A stretch of 64,000 nucleotides of DNA from JBGPTK01 sp963797765 (lineage in GTDB: Bacteria; Acidobacteriota; Terriglobia; Acidiferrales; UBA7541). The notes beneath the pieces were generated by a model, which was given only the letters and a program-made list of their open reading frames with translations, was not told where the DNA came from and did not search any database. Positions 26,374 to 36,112 of this stretch are shown here, one piece after another (the stretch's first letter is position 1; each line of letters begins with the position of its first letter). Made by a program: the position numbers and the translations under genes. The stretch is taken from contig CAWCQU010000002.1 of NCBI GenBank assembly GCA_963797765.1, forward strand, positions 1-64,000, given 5' to 3'.

Positions 26374-27674
26374 GCCGCAGTACCCACGACGATTTCTTCC
26401 TTCTCGATCTTGTTCCACAAATAGCCCCCTGGATTCCACACGCCCTCGTCGGGTTGGACGTTGCCCTTTTCATCCGTCGCACGAACCGAGATCGTATAGT
26501 GCCCGGGATGCGGCGGCGTCCAGGCAAATTCCCAAGTGCGGAAAGAATAAGGACCGTAATCTTCGCCGAGCCGAGCGTTGCTCCATGTTTTCTCGTCCGC
26601 TGAAATTTCCACTTTTGCGATGCGGCCATAGCCGCTGAAGGCAACCCCGCGAAGTGTGACCGTCATTTCTGCCGGGATCTTGCTTGCTCCATCCGGCAAA
26701 ATCAAAAACGAACGCACAGGCATTTTCCCGATCGGGATTGTCTTGACAGTGCCCGCCTTCATTTCATCCGGCGTCGTAGTGCCCCGCGGGGTATCGGGAA
26801 CACGATAGCCCGTCTTCATCCAGAAATTCTCGTCGGGCTTTTCGAGCACTCGAATGTGGGCAAGGGCCTTCACCCAATAGGTAGCGAAGTAGCCGGGTAC
26901 AACCAAGCGCGCCGGAAATCCATTCAGCAGCGGCAATGGCTCGCCGTTCATGCTGTAGGCGATGAGGCACTCGTCAAGGACGGGATTGCCAACGTCGAGG
27001 GACTTCAAAAACTTGTGGGAGCCAAGGCCCTCAGGTCCCTTGCCCTGGTCCAGTCCATCAAATTGCACTTGCAAGGAACCTCTTCTCACTCCGGCCGCGT
27101 CGAGCAATTCTCTGAGCGGCACGCCAGTCCACAGCGCGTTGCCCATCGCGCCGTTGCCCCATTGGCCGCCCGGAACGCGCGGCTGAAACCGGCTGCGGCT
27201 ATTGCCGGAGCATTGGTTTGTGGCCGCGATCGAGACCGGCTTGAACCGTGTTAGCAGCTCATCCATCGAAAGCGAGAGCGGCTTATCAACACTTCCTTCG
27301 ACGCGCAGGCGCCACGCCGAAAGATCAACGGCGTTCGGCAATTCGTCGAGATGCCACCGCACATAGAACGCGCTGTTCGGCGTGAAGGCGGAAACAAGAT
27401 AATGACGGGGAGTTTCCAATTGCACGGGCCGGTCCGTCAGCAAAATTAGTGGATCTTTCTGCGACTCGGTGAAATAGGGTCCGACGGAATTCCAGCGGGG
27501 ATTGGCACCCGGGCCGGTGAAGCTGGGCAGCTGCTTGGTAGGGTGTTGCAGAGACGCTGCTCGGGCACCATCGGAAAGCAGAGCCGTAGCACCGCTCGCC
27601 GCACCCAAGAGTTTCAGCAGTGAACGACGCGAGAGTCCATTGCGATTGGATTGAAACGAAGGATGATCTTTCAC
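26370..27674 (-). CDS. sorA: Molybdopterin sulfite dehydrogenase, SorA-like
   Basis: A 434-residue protein with a Tat signal (SRRSLLKLLGAASGATALL at 15-33). The Mo-binding cysteine is Cys155 in ATNQCSGNSR. The oxidoreductase core includes GAMGNALWTGVPLRELLDAAGV and the C-terminal dimerization domain (TVTLRGVAFSGYGRIAKVEIS). The family oxidises sulfite, but related YedY-like and plant-type enzymes exist; the immediately coupled cytochrome c gene favours a SorAB-type sulfite dehydrogenase in the periplasm. No frameshift is seen. Confidence 0.82.
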   Translation of the reverse strand: MKDHPSFQSNRNGLSRRSLLKLLGAASGATALLSDGARAASLQHPTKQLPSFTGPGANPRWNSVGPYFTESQKDPLILLTDRPVQLETPRHYLVSAFTPNSAFYVRWHLDELPNAVDLSAWRLRVEGSVDKPLSLSMDELLTRFKPVSIAATNQCSGNSRSRFQPRVPGGQWGNGAMGNALWTGVPLRELLDAAGVRRGSLQVQFDGLDQGKGPEGLGSHKFLKSLDVGNPVLDECLIAYSMNGEPLPLLNGFPARLVVPGYFATYWVKALAHIRVLEKPDENFWMKTGYRVPDTPRGTTTPDEMKAGTVKTIPIGKMPVRSFLILPDGASKIPAEMTVTLRGVAFSGYGRIAKVEISADEKTWSNARLGEDYGPYSFRTWEFAWTPPHPGHYTISVRATDEKGNVQPDEGVWNPGGYLWNKIEKEEIVVGTAA

Positions 27675-27933
27675 GGGCGGTAATATGGGACGACCGGTTG
27701 GGCACTGTCAAGCTGGAATCTCCGTTTTGATCTTCCGAGAGACCGCCGCACACATAAAGATGAAGATAGACATCCAAAGGTTCGTTGGTGGGTTCGTTCT
27801 ATTGGTTGCGCGTGTTCATCTTTTCCGGTCCGTGTGGGCACTGGATTAGACTGCCTGTTCTGTACCACGTCCGGCCAACCAGTGCGCCTGGGCCGATTGA
27901 ATGCCAATTCGTCGTCGGTATAGTCCCGCGATA

Positions 27934-28905
27934 TTAAAAGTGAGACTCGAAAGTCAATCCTTGAGTAGGCCAATGCTCTTTGACACATGCGCGCATATCG
28001 CCACCAGCCGGATTTTTCCAAATCCTCTGGCAAGAATCGAGAGCCTGCTTTTGCCTTACAAGTTTCGTCAGAGCCACGTCAAAAGCGGCACCGTGTCGAC
28101 AGGCTTGATCGATATCTTTTTCCAGGGCTTCGCGCCGGTTTTCCAGTTGGAGTGGGTGGGTATGCTCTGAAATCAAAACCTTTGCGGCCAGGCTAGGGTT
28201 TGCGTGTTTGGCAACTTTCTTGGCGATCTCGACCTGAACGGAATGGGGGATTGGTGTTCCGAATTGGGCTGCGTCATCCAGACCAAGGCGGAATTGGTCC
28301 AGAGCCTTCTGACTGGGAATGATCGTTGCCGCTTGGGCGGATAACCGACCGGCCCGGATACTCCGCAGTGCGGCGATCGCAGTCGCCACTCTGTGCCACG
28401 GCCAGTTAAGAAACTTGGCGATCCTGCTGGCGAGTTCGCCCTCGCCCCGTGCCATGACAGGTAGATTTCCGCCCATCGCCTTCACCGGTGAAGGCGTTAA
28501 GTCCTTCTCGAGGAATCGAATGGCAGCTTCCACAACCTCCAAGATGAAGCTGGGGGACAAGTTGAAAACCTCGTCGTTATCGGCAGCCATAAACTGAAGC
28601 ATCTGAGAATCGGACAAATCTCTAACGAGAATCTTGATTTCTGCTTCATCGCCATAGACCCTCCTGGCCGCTTCGACGCGATGATGCCCAAAGGCAAGTT
28701 CAAACCCGTGCGCAGATTCTCGGGCCACCGCGTTTCCCCAAAACCAGTTGCGCTTGATCGATGAGGCGAGCTTCGCGATCTTGGTTTCGTCGAGAGGATA
28801 TCTGTCCAGCTGCCGAAATGGATTTGGGCGAATGCTGCAAATCTTGAGAGGGGTCTGTGTGAAGCCCACGTCCATTCCAAACTTCAAAACTTCTTTAGCT
28901 CGCAC
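27934..28905 (-). CDS. Orphan ParB/RepB/Spo0J-domain protein
   Basis: A 323-residue protein. The N-terminal ParB-like nuclease/CTPase fold shows ICSIRPNPFRQLDRYPLDETKIAKLASSI and the ATP/CTP-binding FGHHRVEAARR near 75-85. A helical DNA-binding part follows (ELASRIAKFLNWPWHRVATAIAALRSI). No parA lies beside it, so a chromosome segregation role is unlikely; it may be a plasmid- or phage-derived regulator. The 3' end reads through VKEHWPTQGLTFESHF. It stands alone between two apparent breaks in gene order. Confidence 0.8.
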   Translation of the reverse strand: MRAKEVLKFGMDVGFTQTPLKICSIRPNPFRQLDRYPLDETKIAKLASSIKRNWFWGNAVARESAHGFELAFGHHRVEAARRVYGDEAEIKILVRDLSDSQMLQFMAADNDEVFNLSPSFILEVVEAAIRFLEKDLTPSPVKAMGGNLPVMARGEGELASRIAKFLNWPWHRVATAIAALRSIRAGRLSAQAATIIPSQKALDQFRLGLDDAAQFGTPIPHSVQVEIAKKVAKHANPSLAAKVLISEHTHPLQLENRREALEKDIDQACRHGAAFDVALTKLVRQKQALDSCQRIWKNPAGGDMRACVKEHWPTQGLTFESHF

Positions 28906-29334
28906 GGGATTGCTCCGGCCTTGGCAGAAATCATTGGATGCAACGCTCAGCCACCAAATTGCCTCTGCGCTCCAACCATTCCTATTTTCGCTGAAAACCG
29001 AGCGATGACGGATTCAGCCACCTCACAATCTCATAACTTTTCGGATATAAATCCGCGGAATTACCCCCTCCGGCGACAAATTGCCGTGAATCACACGATC
29101 CGCTCCGGCTTGTATTTCTTCATCGGCATACCAGCATTCCTTCTGATGTAGACTCTCTCACTGAGTCTGATACAAAAACTTGGGCTGGTCACCGGCACTC
29201 AATGGGGCAATCACTGGGTAGCCACACGAAGGCACATGCACGATGGTGGACCAGAAGAACGCCAAAAATGTTTTGACTAGTTGTGGCGTTGTCGGGGACA
29301 ATCCTCTTCCGATTGTCAGTGTGTACGGATACCG
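28906..29334. other. Gap with a possible IS3 OrfA start remnant
   Basis: On the minus strand 29129-29094 reads MPMKKYKPERIV, which looks like the first residues of an IS3-type OrfA, and then loses similarity. No other gene is seen. The base composition changes here towards the GC-rich block that begins at 29335. Confidence 0.35.
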
Positions 29335-30508
29335 ATGGGCACCATGACTCATGAGACCGCTGTTTCGCGTGCGAGAGAGATTGCAGATCGCGTGCTGGCG
29401 CCTCTTGCAGCGCAGAACGACAAGGCGGGACGGTTTTCGACCGAGGCTGTCGACGCCCTGGGCCGCGAGGGGTTGCTTGGGCTGATGGTGCCGGCCGAGG
29501 CAGGTGGCTCCGGTCTGGGGCCACGTACCTTCGCGTACTGTCATCGCAACACTTGCCGAAGCCGACGCGTCGGTCGCGATGGTGTATCTTATGCACGTGC
29601 TCGGCGCTGCGACGATTGCTGCGGCACGGCCCGGGGCGACGGTCGCGCCGACCTTGCAGGAGATTGCTGCCGGACGGCACTTGACCACCCTTGCGTTCAG
29701 CGAGGCCGGTTCGCGCAGCCACTTTTGGACACCGATCTCTCGAGCGCGCCGGAACGGCTCGGGCGTGCGCATCACCGCCAAAAAATCTTGGGTGACCAGC
29801 GCAGGGCACGCACAGAGCTACGTTGTCTCTTCCCTTGCGCCCGAAGGCTCGGGTCCCACCGATTCGACCCTTTATCTGGTTCCGGCCGGGACGCCTGGCC
29901 TTTCGGTCTCGGGCCCTTGGGACGGTTTGGGGCTGCGCGCGAACGCTTCCGCACCGATGATTCTTGATGAGTGCGAAGTGCCGTCCGGGCTTCAGATCAC
30001 AGACGATGGCTGCGGGTTTCAGGCAATGCTGAACGTGGTGCTGCCGCTGTTTAATCTGGGGACGTCAGCCGTGGCGCTGGGCCTCTGTCGGGCCGCGGTA
30101 GCTGGCACCACGGCGCATCTCAAGAACGCCCGATTCGAGCATCTGGGTCTTAGTCTCGGCGAGAGCCTGCCGACCCTGCGCGCACAACTCGCAACCATGC
30201 AGATCGATACCGATGGCCTCTCGGCGCGCGTCGATGATTTGGTTGATCATCTCGAGCGGCCCCGGGATACGACGCTGCTTCGTGTGCTTGAAACAAAAGC
30301 CGCCGCCGGCGAGATGGCAATTAGCGTCACCTCTGCCGCGATGCGCACTTGCGGGGGCGCGGCGTTCTCAAAGAACATGAGCATCGAAAGGCTGTTCCGC
30401 GATGCCCATGCGGGCGCCGTCATGGCACCGACCGGCGACGTGCTGCGCGAGTTCATCGGCGAGAGCGGTACTGGGAATGCCGCTGTTCTGACCGCGAAAC
30501 CTTGGTGA
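29335..30508 (+). pseudogene. Acyl-CoA dehydrogenase family protein, one frameshift
   Basis: The N-terminal frame (MGTMTHETAVSRAREIADRVL..GLLGLMVPAEAGGSGLGPRTFA) breaks near 29535, where one extra T moves the reading into VIATLAEADASVAMVYLMHV and on to the stop at 30508. The flavin-binding strand LTTLAFSEAGS, the middle beta domain and the C-terminal helical domain with MRTCGGAAFSKNMSIERLFRDAHAG are all present, about 390 residues when repaired. The sequence is closest in feel to DszC/SfnC-like flavin monooxygenases within the superfamily, which fits sulfur-compound use next to the PhnD-like gene. Substrate unknown. Confidence 0.8.
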
Positions 30509-30524
30509 AGAAAGCGGAGGGGGA

Positions 30525-31416
30525 ATGTCGAACACTAAAGAGGACAGGCCGAGAGGCCAAACGATTTGGGTCGGGGCCGTTGCATACGATCCGAAAGTCG
30601 TCACGATCTGGGAAGGCATGCGACGCTACTTTCATGAGGAGGCGCATCTGCCGATTGAGATCGTGCTGTTTCAGAGCTACGACGCGCAGGTAGCGGCGCT
30701 CTTGGCCTCGCCCAGCGACCCGCTGCCGCGTATCGATATCGCCTGGAACACAAACCTTGCGTATCTACAGGCCGACGAGTGGAGCGGTCATCGAGTGCCG
30801 GCCCATCGCCATGCGCGACACGGATCTCGGCTGGACGACGAAGATCGTCGCGGTCAGCGGGGGGCCGGTCGCCGCGCTAGCCGATCTGAGAAATCGCACG
30901 CTGGCGTTCGGAAGCCGTGACAGTGGCCACGCCGCGATCCTGCCGGTTCACTTCTTGGAGCAGCAAGGCTTGATCGAAGGGCGCGACTACCGCACGCTGC
31001 GCTTCGACAGCGACGTGGGCAAGCATGGTGACACCGGGCGCGAGCGAAGTCGAAGTGGTTCGCGCAGTGCTCGACGGTCGCGCCGATGCCGGGCGCAATC
31101 GGCAGCCCGTTCTGGAAGACGGTACGGAGCGAACGCCTGGTGCCGGAAGGCGCGCTCACTGAGATTTGGACGTCGCCGCCGTACAATCACTGTATGTTCA
31201 CCGCTCGGCCCGATCTCGACCTGGCGCTGAAGCGGCAATTCGCTGAAGCCCTTGTCGGCGATGAGTTACGACAATCCGATTCACCGTGCTGTGCTGGATG
31301 CTGAAGGGCTCGAGCGCTGGGTGCTGCCACACCTCGATGGGTACGACGCTTTGCGTGAGGCGTCTGCGCGACAGGGGTTTTTCAAGCGGCCGTTTGCGAA
31401 GTCGGCTGGGGGGTAA
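30525..31416 (+). pseudogene. PhnD/SsuA-like periplasmic-binding-type protein, frameshifted
   Basis: The start ATG at 30525 has a GGAGG site. The first frame reads TIWVGAVAYDPKVVTIWEGMRRYF and LPRIDIAWNTNLAYL. Shifts near 30785, 31030 and 31250 lead through TDLGWTTKIVA...LADLRNRTLAFGSRDSGHA, then VVRAVLDGRADAGAIGSPFW, and finally DGYDALREASARQGFFKRPF. This is the type-2 periplasmic-binding fold of phosphonate/alkanesulfonate receptors, but without a visible signal peptide. It follows the acyl-CoA dehydrogenase by 16 bases and is probably part of its operon. Confidence 0.7.
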
Positions 31417-31475
31417 AGCGAACTCGCGGGAGGCCGCTTCCGCCAGAAGCGCGATGGCGCACGGCGCACCACACG

Positions 31476-32294
31476 TCACGCGCAGTTGAAGATGCTCGCC
31501 AACCGGCGCGAATGTTCCGTGTTCCCGGTCGAAGGCGCGAGCGCACAGCAGCGAAGGACGTCGGCGAGCGGAAAGATCTCGCGTGTGACGAGCAAGTCGG
31601 CATCCTCAGCCCCCACAGGATGCCAATAAACGCCTTCAGCCGTGATCGTGACTTCGGGCACCAGGTCTGCGCGCGCAAGGGCGACGCCCTGCGTCGCGAA
31701 TCCGCGCAGCGCGATGTGGCGGATAACCCGATCTGCTTCGGCGATCCGCTGCGCATCGAGGAAGCGTCGGAACTCCTCGGCCTCCGCGTCGGTGGACACG
31801 GTCGCCGCCAATCGCACCCGAAACCCCTCCGCGCGAGCGCGCTCAATGCCCGCCCAGGCGCGCGCCCATGTGCCTTGACCGCGATGGCGGTCGTGCCGCT
31901 CCGGCGTGGGGCTGTCGAGGCTGATCTGCAGCGTGACGCGATCACGCGAGAGCGAGCGGAGCGCTTCGAATCCGCGTCCCGCGAACAGCATGCCGTTGGT
32001 GAGCACCGTCGTCGGCGCGGCTACGGCGCACGCAGCCAGGATTTCGGCAATGTCCGCGAGCAGGAACGGCTCGCCGCCGGTCACGAAGATTTCGCTGACA
32101 CCGAGTTGCGCGGCTTCGCCAGCGATCCGTCGCACACGCGCGAGGCCGAGCGCCCGCCGCGGTGCGGTGGGCGACGAGCGCACACAGCAATAGTCGCAAC
32201 ACAGGTTGCAGTCGAAATTCGTGTAGAGCCAAAGGCGCGAGCCGAGAGGGCGTGCGCCGTCAGGATTCGCAGGAGCTGCGCCGCACCGGATCAC
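31476..32294 (-). CDS. Radical SAM protein
   Basis: A 272-residue protein with the iron-sulfur motif C29xxxC33xxC36 (FDCNLCCDYCC), the SAM-binding GGEPFL (VTGGEPFLLADI), and a TIM-barrel pattern (LQISLDSPTPERHD). There is no C-terminal SPASM cysteine cluster, although CCALAPSTGNTEH near the end could bind another cofactor. The GTG start at 32294 overlaps the TusA-like gene by 35 bases. It reads against its neighbours in a block with TusA-like, DoxX and glycosyltransferase genes. The substrate is unknown. Confidence 0.85.
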   Translation of the reverse strand: MIRCGAAPANPDGARPLGSRLWLYTNFDCNLCCDYCCVRSSPTAPRRALGLARVRRIAGEAAQLGVSEIFVTGGEPFLLADIAEILAACAVAAPTTVLTNGMLFAGRGFEALRSLSRDRVTLQISLDSPTPERHDRHRGQGTWARAWAGIERARAEGFRVRLAATVSTDAEAEEFRRFLDAQRIAEADRVIRHIALRGFATQGVALARADLVPEVTITAEGVYWHPVGAEDADLLVTREIFPLADVLRCCALAPSTGNTEHSRRLASIFNCA

Positions 32295-32509
32295 CCAGCG
32301 AGTGCGGCCCGCGCTCGACGCTGGTATCGACTAGCGTGTTACCGGTGAACCGGCACCAGGCCTCGAGGTCGGCGCCGACACTTGCCTCTCCGCTAGTGAT
32401 GGCCAGGAGATCGCCGGGGCGACTGCGGCGCAGCGCCGCGATCAAATCGGCCAGCAGTCCAGCGGCAAACGTCTTGCGCGCCAGCGTCGATCTCAATGTT
32501 TGCCTTCAT
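32260..32509 (-). pseudogene. TusA-like sulfur carrier protein, probable frameshift
   Basis: ATG at 32509 begins MKANIEIDA, the usual strand before the TusA Cys motif. A shift near 32480 is then needed to reach FAAGLLADLIAALRRSRPGDLLAITSGEA...LEAWCRFTGNTLVD, the rest of a TusA/SirA-like fold. The active-site region is blurred by the shift, so I cannot say whether a Cys is present. Its coupling to the radical SAM gene suggests a role in sulfur or selenium transfer. Confidence 0.55.
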
Positions 32510-32600
32510 TCGCACGACGCGGATATTATAGCGCCACCGCGTGGTCCGCGGGCAACCGGCGGCCTCGTCGGCCGAAATCTGGCATCAAAGGAGTGCGACA

Positions 32601-33121
32601 ATGAGATGACGAACAATCGCAGAACCGAGAGACACAATGCTCACTCAGCTCGCCGACCAACCGCATGCGGCAAGCGGGCTCGCGCATCGTTCGGCTGACA
32701 ATCGGGGCGATGTTCGTGTGGGTCTTCTTCGAGAATCTGGGAAAGGGCGTCTACACTCCGGCGGGCTACGCAGGCCTGATCAACTATTACATCAAGTCGA
32801 GTCACTCACCGGCCGCATGGAAGGCGGTTATGGCGCTTGCGGCAAGCCATGCCGCCATGGCGGCGCCGATGCAGGCGATCACGGAGATCTCACTCGGGAA
32901 TCCTGCTGGTCGTCGGTCTGCTTACGCGTCCGGCTGCTTTTGTCGCATTTCTGTTCCTAGGCAGCCTTTGGGTGTCCGAATGGGGAACGGCGTGGATATG
33001 GGAACTGCTGGTTCCGGTGCTCGCGTCGCTTGCGCTGGCGGTGGGGCGTGCCGGTCGAACGTGGGGCATCGACGCGTTGCTGGCGCGGCGGCTGGCCGTC
33101 CTCGCCGTGGTGGTGACTTGA
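32601..33121 (+). pseudogene. DoxX-family membrane protein, frameshifted
   Basis: AGGAG precedes an ATG at 32601, but the clear DoxX sequence is in the frame from 32665 (IVRLTIGAMFVWVFFENLGKGVYTPAGYAGLINYY). Near 32895 the frame shifts to LGILLVVGLLTRPAAFVAFLFLGSLWVSEWG, reaching the stop at 33121. The four membrane helices of a DoxX protein (about 150 residues) can be recognised. At least two indels are involved. DoxX proteins are small membrane redox-associated proteins; the role here is unclear. Confidence 0.65.
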
Positions 33122-33845
33122 GCGAAGATCGAGTGCGAGTGTCGGTCATCATTCCGACGCACAACGAAGCGCAGGCCATTGGCCGCGTGCTTAGCGGATC
33201 TGCCTGCCGATCTCGTCACCGAGGTTATGGTTGTCGACAGCAATTCAACTGACGGAACGCCGGAGATTGCCTCAAAGATGGGGGCCCGAGTCATCCACGA
33301 GCCTCGCCGCGGATACGGTCGCGCTTGCTTGACCGGACTTGCCGGTGCGCAAGCAGTCCTGACATGGTCGTTTTCCTCGACGGCGACTACAGCGACCGGC
33401 CCGACTGAGTTGCCGCTTCTCTTGGCTCCGATCATCGACGGCCGCGCCGATATTACGCTCGGTTCGCGCCTCGGCAGGCAGAGCATCCGTGGTGCGCTGC
33501 CTTGGCACCCATCGTTCGGCAATCGCCTCGCGGCCGGCCTGATCAGGCTTTTGTATGGGTTAAGGATCAGTGACCTGGGTCCGTTTCGCGCCGCGCGCGC
33601 CGACGTGCTTCGCGCGCTCGACCTTGAAGAGAACACCTATGGCTGGGCGGTGGAAATAATCCTAAAAGGGGCCATCGCGAGGATTCCGCATCGTGGAGGT
33701 CCCGGTGAGTTATTATCCGCGGATTGGAAAATCCAAAATCAGCGGAACGGTGAAGGGCACGGTCGGAGCGGCGTGGTTCATTCTTAGCCTGATCGTGCGC
33801 TATTATTTTCGAAATCGAAAGGCCGGAATGCCGCGGCCGGCGTGA
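33118..33845 (+). pseudogene. Family 2 glycosyltransferase, several frameshifts
   Basis: It starts at TTG 33118 or a GTG just after, with VSVIIPTHNEAQAIGRVL. After a shift near 33190 it reads VTEVMVVDSNSTDGTPEIASKMGARVIHEPRRGYG. The DXD region appears in another frame as VVFLDGDYSDRP (33363-33398). The acceptor loop SDLGPFRA follows, and after a last shift near 33690 IVEVPVSYYPRIGKSKISGTVKG. The sequence resembles dolichyl-phosphate glucose synthase-like GT2 enzymes found in clusters with the next gene. All motifs survive, but in three frames. Confidence 0.75.
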
Positions 33846-33918
33846 GTCTCGACGGAGCGATCTCCCATGGAATCCTCCACCTAAAAATGATTCGCTATCG
33901 TCCAGCAAGGGCGGCACG

Positions 33919-34600
33919 TTGGTCATGATGGCAAAAGCGCCAAGGCCGGGCATGGTCAAGACCCGTTTAGCTGAGACGTTTTCCAGTGGAAGCGGTCACG
34001 GAGCTCTACCGTTGCCTCTTGGACGATACATTGGTGCTGGCGCTCTCCTTGGGCACGGTGGAGGTTGCCATCATGTGCCCCGCTTCAGATGTCGAAGAAC
34101 TGGCGCGGTTGACGCGGGGTGCGGTAAGTGTAGTGGCGCAGGAAGGGGAAGGACTTGCGGCGGGCCTGACCTCGGTGTTTGCACACTTCGCAGCGCGTGG
34201 CCAGCAGCGGGTCGTTGCCTTCAACAGTGACAGCCCCCATTTGCCGGCTTCGGTTCTTGCGAATTCATTCGACGCGCTCAGCGCTCACGACGTGGTTGTG
34301 GGACCAACGCATGATGGCGGCTATTATCTGGTCGGGGCGAAGGCCGCCCATCCGGCGCTTTTCGATGCCGACGGAATGAGCACTCAGAGTGCGCTTGAGG
34401 CGTTGTTGGCGCGCGCTCGCGCACGGCAGCTTTCGCTTGCCTTCACGGAGCCGTTCTACGACATTGACGTCGAGAGCGATTTAACCCGGCTTGCCGCGGA
34501 ACTGCGGCTCGCTCCAGCTCGGGCGCCTCGAACGGCGGACTGGCTGAAACATTGGGGATCGTCGGGGGCACAATTGCGAGCCGGAACGGGAAGCCCGTGA
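33919..34600 (+). pseudogene. TIGR04282/DUF2064 GT-A-fold transferase, one frameshift
   Basis: The nucleotide-binding start VMMAKAPRPGMVKTRLAETF is followed near 33986 by a shift into EAVTELYRCLLDDTL. The rest is intact: FNSDSPHLPASVL, DVVVGPTHDGGYYLVGAK and FYDIDVESDLTRL. This family is named rSAM/selenodomain-associated transferase 1 and often occurs with GT2 and radical SAM genes, as it does here. The exact sugar or product is unknown. The start is uncertain (TTG 33919 or ATG 33925). Confidence 0.78.
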
Positions 34601-35886
34601 AGCTCACGCCATCCGGCAGGCTGTACGGATTGGGCGCCATCTTGCTTGTGGCGCTGACGATGTGCTCACGCAAGCTCGGCAGCGTCGGTGAACCGTCCTT
34701 TATCATTCCGCTGTCAATTGCCGGCATCGCGTACCTATTCGCGATTCGGGAATTATTCTCCGCGCCAAAATTTCCGCGCCGCGTCGTCGTCATCGCGCTG
34801 GGGTTGACTTCGCTGTGGCATCTTCCATTTCTTCTTACGCCGCCGGGTCCCGATGATGACATTCATCGTTATGTTTGGGACGGCCGCGTACAACGGCTCG
34901 GCTATAACCCTTATGTTGTCGTTCCCAGCGACCCCGCCTTCGACGGGCTGCATACACCCGAGACGCGCGCACTGAACAATCCGGAAGTGCCCAGTCCTTA
35001 TCCGGCGGGGGCCCAGCTTTTCTTCCGTGTCGTCACTGCGATTCATGAATCGGTTTTTGCCCTGAAAGTGGCATTTGTTATTTGTGATTTGGCGATCGTT
35101 CTAGTTTTGTTCGATATTTTGCGATCGAGCGGGCAAGGCGCGCATTGGATTCTCGTCTATGCCTGGAACCCGCTGCTGGCAACGGAAGTGGCGGGCAGCG
35201 GCCACATTGACATTCTCGGGGCGCTGCTGCTTTTGCTATCCGTCGCCGCGTTGCTGCGCCGCTGGCGTGCGGTTGCAGCGCTGACATTTGGTTTGGCTGT
35301 CGCGGTGAAATTTCTCCCGATTGTCCTGCTGCCTGTTTATTGGAAGCGTGTTCGCATTCGCGACGGCGCGCTGGCGGCAATTGTGATCGGACTTCTCTAC
35401 CTGCCATTTTTAAATCACGGAAGGATTCCGATCGGTTCGCTCGCCACCTTCGTGCAGCGTTTCCGCTTCAATGATCCCTTGTTTGCAACGCTCGAGCGAG
35501 TGGTGGCTCCGCAGGTTGTAGTTGGGTTGGCGGTGCTCATCGGTTTTCTCACCGCTATCTGGATGAGAAGAAAATCCGCTGCGTGGTCTTCGGACGCGAT
35601 TGCCTGGCCAATGGCGGCATCGCTTTTATGCGCGCCAGTTGTCTATCCATGGTACATGCTCTGGCTGCTGCCGTTCCTGCGCTCGGCCGGGACGGTGCCG
35701 CTCATCATCTGGACAGTGAGCATCATCCCGGTTTTCTACGTTTGGCATTTGCGCACCGTCGGCCGTCCGTGGGTGGTTCCTGGGTGGATCATGCTGCTGG
35801 AATATGGATCGCTGGCGGCAACCGGTGCGATTATGGTGTTTCGCCAGTTCACGCGGCCGCCGGCCGCTCACTCTCCATCGGAGTGA
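34597..35886 (+). CDS. Polytopic membrane glycosyltransferase (GT87/mannosyltransferase-like)
   Basis: About 429 residues with 10 or more hydrophobic segments. The conserved outer-loop motif PDDDIHRYVWDGR contains the acidic residues typical of polyprenyl-phosphate-dependent GT-C enzymes, and VAVKFLPIVLLPVYW and PVVYPWYMLWLLPF match the family pattern. GTG at 34597 overlaps the preceding stop (GTGA) and has GGGAAG upstream, so I prefer it to an earlier ATG at 34552. It probably adds a sugar from the lipid carrier made by the GT2 gene of this cluster. Confidence 0.85.
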   Translation: MKLTPSGRLYGLGAILLVALTMCSRKLGSVGEPSFIIPLSIAGIAYLFAIRELFSAPKFPRRVVVIALGLTSLWHLPFLLTPPGPDDDIHRYVWDGRVQRLGYNPYVVVPSDPAFDGLHTPETRALNNPEVPSPYPAGAQLFFRVVTAIHESVFALKVAFVICDLAIVLVLFDILRSSGQGAHWILVYAWNPLLATEVAGSGHIDILGALLLLLSVAALLRRWRAVAALTFGLAVAVKFLPIVLLPVYWKRVRIRDGALAAIVIGLLYLPFLNHGRIPIGSLATFVQRFRFNDPLFATLERVVAPQVVVGLAVLIGFLTAIWMRRKSAAWSSDAIAWPMAASLLCAPVVYPWYMLWLLPFLRSAGTVPLIIWTVSIIPVFYVWHLRTVGRPWVVPGWIMLLEYGSLAATGAIMVFRQFTRPPAAHSPSE

Positions 35887-36112
35887 GCGGCCTTTGTGAG
35901 GGCACCCCGTAAACTTGGGTGTGTGTGGCTGTATGATAGGCTGTAAACACAATCCCTCGAAGGCTGCTGTATAATGCGCCCGGCCAACCGGGCAGGCGGT
36001 ATGAATGCCTGGCCTGGACGCAGGCTGCTTTGCGGTCGTGCGGCTCATGTAACCCGAAGCTCTTTCCGGTCATCATTAGAGCATTCGTTAATTTCACTGA
36101 GGAGCGAACTCC

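Noticed and set aside
32260..32509. Possible third selenoprotein (TusA-like)
   Set aside because: The break is a frameshift; no in-frame TGA occurs at the Cys motif.
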